Source: UBA2266 sp964406945
GTDB taxonomy: Bacteria > Planctomycetota > Phycisphaerae > Sedimentisphaerales > Anaerobacaceae
Direction of reading: 5' to 3'
Assembly (NCBI GenBank): GCA_964406945.1
Contig: CAYOTO010000013.1
Coordinates: forward strand, 17,829-81,828
DNA: 64,000 nucleotides
Shown in pieces: positions 60,797 to 64,000 of this stretch (the first letter of the stretch is position 1; each line of letters starts with the position of its first letter). The position numbers and the translations under genes were made by a program. A model generated the notes under the pieces. It was not told the DNA's origin and made no database searches. It saw nothing but the letters and a program-made list of their open reading frames with translations.

Positions 60797-63700
60797 CTAT
60801 TCGGCTAATTCTGCAAGGTGCTTCTCGACAGCATCCAACTGTTCCGTGAGTTCGGCAAGTTTTTCTCTGGCCTGCTGAACCACCTCGGGCTTGGCCCGGG
60901 TTACGAAATTCTCGTTGGCCAGCTTGCCTTCGACACCTGATTTGGCCTTGACTATCTGTTCTTTTTGCTTCTGGAGTCTGGCCCGTTCGGCCGCCGGATC
61001 TATCACATCATGTACGTACACCTGCATCTCACCGACTATGGCTGTTGCGGCGTTTTTGGGTTTTTCGATACCGGGTCCGGCCGAAAAATCGGCCGTGTTG
61101 GTCAAATGACAGATTAGACCGGCGTTCGCATTCAGCACCGCCGCCGAAGCTTCAGGTGCATTCACCGAAACGGTCAGCCCTTTGGAAACGGCCACGTTGT
61201 ACTGGTTACGAATATCCCTGACAGCCCGGATTGGCTCCTGGATAAGTTCGATCTGCCGCTGGCAGTCATCCTCGACAAGCCTGTCCAGGCCCCGGGGCCA
61301 CTGTGCCGTGACCATTGCATCGGCCGCCGGCGCTTCGGCGACATCAGCAAGTTTTCGAACCGGCGCCACCTCGTTGAGCTTCTGGAAGATGCTTTCGGTA
61401 ATGAAGGGCACAAACGGATGCAGCAGCCGCAGTATCTGGTCCAGTGCGAACGCCAGAACATTCTGGGCAATGGGTTTCTGCTGGGGATCCTGCATCCGTG
61501 GCTTGGCCCATTCCAGATACCAGTCGCAAAAATCGTTCCAGAAGAACCGGTACAGGCTCGATACCGGCTCGCTGTACTTGAACGCATCGAGGGCCTCGGT
61601 CGTTTCGGCGACCGTCTTTGCCAGTCTCGACAGTATCCACCTGTCCGTCAGGTCCATTCTGGATGCGTCGAAAGCCGCCGCGTCGATGCCGTCGAGATTC
61701 ATCATTGCAAAACGGGATGCGTTCCACAGCTTGTTGCAGAAATTCCGCCCCAGGTCGAATTTGGGCGAAGTATTGACCTGCCGCCCGTCCGGGAGTTTCA
61801 TCTTGGCCACCGGCATGCGGATATCCTGTGTGTCGGTGGTCATATCCGCCAGTGTAAAACGCATCGCGTCGGCTCCGTGGCTGTCGATCACCACGAACGG
61901 GTCGATCCCGTTGCCAAGGCTCTTGCTCATCTTGCGGCCCTGGCCGTCCTGAATCATCGCATGGATGTACACGTCCCTGAACGGGATGTCGCCGGCGCAG
62001 TACTGGCCCATCATGACCATCCGCGACACCCACAGCGTGATAATCTCCCTCGCGGTGCAGAGCACATCGCCCGGATAGAACGTCCTCATCTCGGGCGTGT
62101 CATCCGGCCAGCCCATTGTACTGAACGGCCACAAAGCCGAACTGAACCACGTGTCGAGAACATCCGGATCACGTTCAAAGCCATGGTCTTCTAAGAATTC
62201 TACAAATTCTGAATCCTCGCCTCCAGGGTCAAGCACTGCAACACATTCGTACTTAACTTCATGTAGCGGGACTGACTTGATGTTTCCAAAAAAAACGTCT
62301 TTAGGATTGCGAGATTGATGGAATGCCCGGTTGTTTGCAGATTGATACGCTATTTCTTCGATAATTTCGTCTATTTCATCAGAGTCAAAAGCAACCTTCC
62401 ACCACACTGGAATCTGGTGTCCCCACCAGAGTTGGCGGCTGATGGGCCAGTCGCGGAGGTTTTCGAGCCACGTCTGGTAGGTCTTGGCGTATCGGTCGGG
62501 AATGAACCGCAAACGTCCGTCCAGCAGCGGCTTAAGGGCAAGTCCGGCCAGCGAGTTCACCGGCACATCCGTGCCCTCGATAATTCCGTGTCCGAATTTC
62601 TCCGCCAGGTGCTCTATAGGCTTTTTCACCGCGATATACCACTGATCCGACAGGTAAGGCTCGATCGGCACGTGGCTGCGATAGCTGTGGCCGACCTCAT
62701 GCTCGTACTCCCGCACATCTTCCAGCAGTCCTTCACGGCGGAACCACTCGACAATCGCCTCTCGCGCCTCGAACCTGTCCATGCCGAGCAGTTCCTGCGC
62801 TTCCGGAGCGTCCGCGTCCTCCCAGCCGTACTTGTCGCTGATGCTGCCGTCGGGGCCCATCACGTTGATTATGCCCAGCCCGTGTCGCTGTCCGATCTGC
62901 CAGTCATCCGGGTCGTGAGCTGGCGTGACCTTCAGAAAGCCGGTCGAAAATTTCGCCTTTTCGTCCTCGCTTTCAGGGTCAGGCAGGACCACGTGTTCAT
63001 CGGCCACTATCGGTATCAGCCGTCCCACGATTGGCAGCCGCACCATTTTGCCCACAAGGGCGTTAGCCCGCGGATCTTTTGGGTTCATCGCAACGGCCGT
63101 ATCGCCCAGCATGGTCTCCGGCCGCGTTGTGGCGACGGTCACATGCTCGATGGTCTTTCCGCCGGCTTCGACCGGCTCGTCCAGAGGATACTGCATATAC
63201 CAGAAATGCCCCTGCACCGTCTCGTGTTCGACTTCGTCATCGGCCAAGACCGTCTGCGTCGCAGGGTCCCAGTTGACCAGCCGCTTGCCGCGGTAAATCA
63301 GGCCGTCGCGAAACAGGTTGAAGAAGTTAGTGCGAACCGCCCTGGCGCACATATCGTCCATGGTGAACCGCACGCGGTCCCAGTCGCACGAGCAGCCCAT
63401 CGCCTTCAACTGGGCGATGATCCGCGCCTCGTACTCGTCCTTCCAATCCTGCACCCGTTCGACAAACTCGTTCCGCTCGAAATCCGTACGCCGTTTTCCT
63501 TCTTCTTTCAATATCCGCTTTTCGACCACCGTCTGCGTCGCAATGCCGGCGTGATCGGTGCCGGGCATCCACAGCGTCTCATACTGCTGCATCCTGCGAA
63601 AGCGTATCAGCACGTCCTGCAGAGTATTATTCAGAGCATGCCCGAGGTGCAGCGGGGCGGTAACATTCGGTGGCGGTATAACTATAGTATAGGCTTTTTT

Positions 63701-63805
63701 GCCGCTGGCGGCTTCGGCGTGAAAATAGCCGCCGGAAAACCAGAACTGCGTTACTTTATTCTCGACCGCCGTTGGGTCGTAAACCTTTGAAAGCTCTTCT
63801 GCCAT
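60797..63805 (-). CDS. valS: Valyl-tRNA synthetase
   Basis: 1,002 residues. HIGH-type motif PPPNVTAPLHLGHALNNTL, editing domain (TTRPETMLGDTAVAMNP, KVTPAHDPDDWQIGQRHGL), SRQLWWGHQIPVW and KMSKS as GRKMSKSLGNGIDPF. The C-terminus has the ValS-specific coiled-coil arm (about 935-1000, LQKQKEQIVKAKSGVEGKL). All class I features are present. It charges tRNA-Val and edits threonyl products. A run of about 35 residues near 495-530 is less conserved (ANNRAFHQSRNPKDVFFGN), a small insertion. The BFN gene follows on the same strand. Confidence 0.97.
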   Translation of the reverse strand: MAEELSKVYDPTAVENKVTQFWFSGGYFHAEAASGKKAYTIVIPPPNVTAPLHLGHALNNTLQDVLIRFRRMQQYETLWMPGTDHAGIATQTVVEKRILKEEGKRRTDFERNEFVERVQDWKDEYEARIIAQLKAMGCSCDWDRVRFTMDDMCARAVRTNFFNLFRDGLIYRGKRLVNWDPATQTVLADDEVEHETVQGHFWYMQYPLDEPVEAGGKTIEHVTVATTRPETMLGDTAVAMNPKDPRANALVGKMVRLPIVGRLIPIVADEHVVLPDPESEDEKAKFSTGFLKVTPAHDPDDWQIGQRHGLGIINVMGPDGSISDKYGWEDADAPEAQELLGMDRFEAREAIVEWFRREGLLEDVREYEHEVGHSYRSHVPIEPYLSDQWYIAVKKPIEHLAEKFGHGIIEGTDVPVNSLAGLALKPLLDGRLRFIPDRYAKTYQTWLENLRDWPISRQLWWGHQIPVWWKVAFDSDEIDEIIEEIAYQSANNRAFHQSRNPKDVFFGNIKSVPLHEVKYECVAVLDPGGEDSEFVEFLEDHGFERDPDVLDTWFSSALWPFSTMGWPDDTPEMRTFYPGDVLCTAREIITLWVSRMVMMGQYCAGDIPFRDVYIHAMIQDGQGRKMSKSLGNGIDPFVVIDSHGADAMRFTLADMTTDTQDIRMPVAKMKLPDGRQVNTSPKFDLGRNFCNKLWNASRFAMMNLDGIDAAAFDASRMDLTDRWILSRLAKTVAETTEALDAFKYSEPVSSLYRFFWNDFCDWYLEWAKPRMQDPQQKPIAQNVLAFALDQILRLLHPFVPFITESIFQKLNEVAPVRKLADVAEAPAADAMVTAQWPRGLDRLVEDDCQRQIELIQEPIRAVRDIRNQYNVAVSKGLTVSVNAPEASAAVLNANAGLICHLTNTADFSAGPGIEKPKNAATAIVGEMQVYVHDVIDPAAERARLQKQKEQIVKAKSGVEGKLANENFVTRAKPEVVQQAREKLAELTEQLDAVEKHLAELAE

Positions 63806-63830
63806 GCTTGTTCCACACAGTTTTCCTGTT

Positions 63831-63864
63831 AAAAAAAATTCCGGCGTATACGATACCGCCGGAA
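63831..63864 (-). terminator. Intrinsic terminator of the gene upstream of valS
   Basis: On the minus strand TTCCGGCG, a 10-nt loop, CGCCGGAA, then a run of eight or more T. It lies 74 nt after the stop at 63938 and 25 nt before valS, so it should end the preceding transcript. Confidence 0.8.
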
Positions 63865-63937
63865 TCTCATAGTACCAATCAATTTCATGCCTGTAAAGAA
63901 CGCCCGGCCCAGAGCCAGGGCAATCGCATGAAAGTGA

Positions 63938-64000
63938 TCAGGTGCGTTTTTTGTCATTCGGGGCGTTTAGGCCGAGCAGGGTCAGGAGGTAGTCTCTGTC
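63938..64000 (-). CDS. C-terminal end of an unidentified protein (runs off the window)
   Basis: The last 20 codons of a minus-strand frame read DRDYLLTLLGLNAPNDKKRT and stop with TGA. It is supported by the terminator 74 nt downstream. Too short to identify. Confidence 0.45.
   Translation of the reverse strand, partial: DRDYLLTLLGLNAPNDKKRT

Noticed and set aside
62315..63790. Open frame of 491 codons on the plus strand
   Set aside because: Antisense to valS, which is unambiguous.
1..64000. tRNA, rRNA, CRISPR arrays and insertion sequences
   Set aside because: No tRNA T-loop/acceptor pattern, no rRNA stretch, no regularly spaced repeats and no transposase were seen. The only recombinase is Xer-like.

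Overview
The window looks like a chromosomal segment of a Gram-negative, polysaccharide-degrading bacterium of the Planctomycetota, most likely class Phycisphaerae (Sedimentisphaerales-like). This is inference from gene content, not a database match. Many sugar-metabolism enzymes carry Tat or Sec export signals. There is a dockerin-like repeat on a very large surface protein, a Kdo synthase (kdsA) that implies an outer membrane, a lysine-rich DksA-like regulator and several CXXCH haems. No rRNA, tRNA, CRISPR array or insertion sequence was seen.

Region 1 (about 1-28.6 kb) is accessory carbohydrate metabolism. It holds a heparinase II/III-type lyase with a Gfo/Idh/MocA oxidoreductase, a Tat-exported DegT-type aminotransferase, and a run of aldo/keto reductase, DUF4832 protein, DeoC aldolase and GH2 beta-galactosidase. 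Further on come a hexapeptide acyltransferase, an OsmC protein, a Gfo/Idh/MocA plus sugar-isomerase/ceramidase-like fusion operon, a LamG protein, a Tat aldo/keto reductase-like protein, a tetrahaem lipoprotein, a GH5-like/DUF5060/apiosidase-like fusion, two SUMF1-domain proteins, a four-module esterase and a GH130 protein. The first 18 kb also contains several broken genes: a sulfatase tail, a Tat-signal stub, a response-regulator tail, a DUF3604-like tail with an internal stop, and two genes with internal deletions (DUF4832 and BKACE/DUF849). It reads as a locus in decay.

Region 2 (28.7-38.1 kb) is the most interesting block. A secreted CotH-kinase protein of about 1,500 residues with four lamin-tail domains is followed by a tight operon of VTC-domain polyphosphate polymerase, DUF4956 membrane protein, HlyD-type adaptor and TolC-type outer-membrane lipoprotein. 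Promoter-like sequences precede both the CotH gene and the VTC operon, and the latter has a leader of about 185 nt.

Region 3 (38.3-45.9 kb) is mostly housekeeping: leuS, a CYTH protein, a lipid kinase, kdsA, a radical SAM protein, a small unknown protein and a Xer recombinase ending in a clear terminator.

Region 4 (45.9-64 kb) is mostly on the minus strand. It holds a CapD/FlaA1-type nucleotide-sugar enzyme, a membrane protein, the DksA-like gene with yacG, a mutL-btuF-btuC-btuD-like overlapping operon, a second Tat DegT aminotransferase, gpmI, a TPR lipoprotein, lspA, a bifunctional-nuclease-domain protein and valS, plus the 3' end of one further gene.
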